A model generated the notes under the pieces. That model did not search any database and was not told the origin of the DNA. It worked only from the letters and a program-made list of their open reading frames with translations. A program made the translations under genes and the position numbers. A stretch of DNA of 21,083 nt, from positions 1-21,083 of IMG/VR virus record IMGVR_UViG_3300037264_001680; one strand, 5' to 3'. Each line of letters begins with the position of its first letter. Position 1 is the first letter of the stretch. Source of the stretch: a virus. Below are positions 20,969 to 21,083 of the stretch, piece after piece.

Positions 20969-21083
20969 CCACTCTCAGCCCCCGCGATAGGCACGTGCTC
21001 GGCTGCGTACCGTCAGGGGCGGTGCCGATGTACTCGATTCAGGACGAGGCAGAGAAGGGCGGGACCGAGCGATCCGCTACGAA
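20965..21083 (+). CDS. Start of a further small gene, cut by the right edge
   Basis: An ATG at 20965 overlaps the stop of the previous gene (ATGA) and is open to the end of the window (39 codons and 2 nt). The visible part begins MTTLSPRDRHVLGCVPSGAV and continues with an acidic helix-like part (MYSIQDEAEKGGTERSAT). LSPRDRHVLGCVPSGA..MYSIQDEA could be the start of a winged-helix domain, but too little is visible. Confidence 0.5.
   Translation, partial: MTTLSPRDRHVLGCVPSGAVPMYSIQDEAEKGGTERSAT

Noticed and set aside
1-21083. CRISPR arrays, IS elements, integrase/att sites, toxin-antitoxin pairs, known defence genes
   Set aside because: No regularly spaced long repeats, transposase or recombinase motifs were seen; the small early proteins have no recognisable toxin or anti-defence signature.

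Overview
The window is a contiguous piece of the genome of a tailed, siphovirus-like phage or prophage. No host housekeeping gene, tRNA, integrase or transposase is visible, so the host cannot be named. Ribosome binding sites of the AAGGAG/GGAGG type, heavy ATGA/TAATG start-stop overlap and GTG/TTG starts point to a bacterial host.

From position 18921 leftwards to base 1 nearly everything lies on the minus strand and reads as one co-directional unit. In transcription order it holds: a DnaB-type helicase; a small O-like replication protein whose own gene carries a candidate iteron origin; small terminase; GpA-like large terminase; a portal fused to a MuF (SPP1 gp7) domain; a secreted beta-rich protein; a 65-residue protein; an HK97-type prohead protease fused to scaffold and major capsid protein; a membrane-anchored small protein; a 71-residue protein; gp6-like connector; gp10-like neck protein; two tail-completion/terminator-like proteins; a 59-residue gene; major tail tube protein; tail assembly chaperones G and GT made by a -1 frameshift; tape measure; a Dit-like distal tail protein; and a tail hub/tip protein that runs off the left edge.

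From 19157 to the right edge is a plus-strand block of small genes. It includes an AbrB-like protein, a ribbon-helix-helix-like protein and several unknowns. The block is led by good sigma70-type promoters and by leaders that combine GC-rich hairpins with a nearly identical Shine-Dalgarno cassette. The region 18922-19156 between dnaB and this block is a divergent control region with inverted repeats.

The features most worth a second look are: (i) a canonical A AAA AAC slippery site joining G to a start-less T reading frame; (ii) a 112-nt intergenic element (5923-6034) that folds as a three-way junction with tRNA-like arms and a possible pseudoknot, sitting between the tail tube gene and the chaperone gene; (iii) the protease-capsid fusion, with a strong internal ribosome binding site that would release a separate capsid precursor; (iv) helically phased GCCCT iterons, an AT-rich stretch and a strong hairpin inside the O-like gene, as in the lambda origin; and (v) a second structured leader ahead of the capsid gene. 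All functional calls come from reading the sequence and recalling family patterns; no database search was run.
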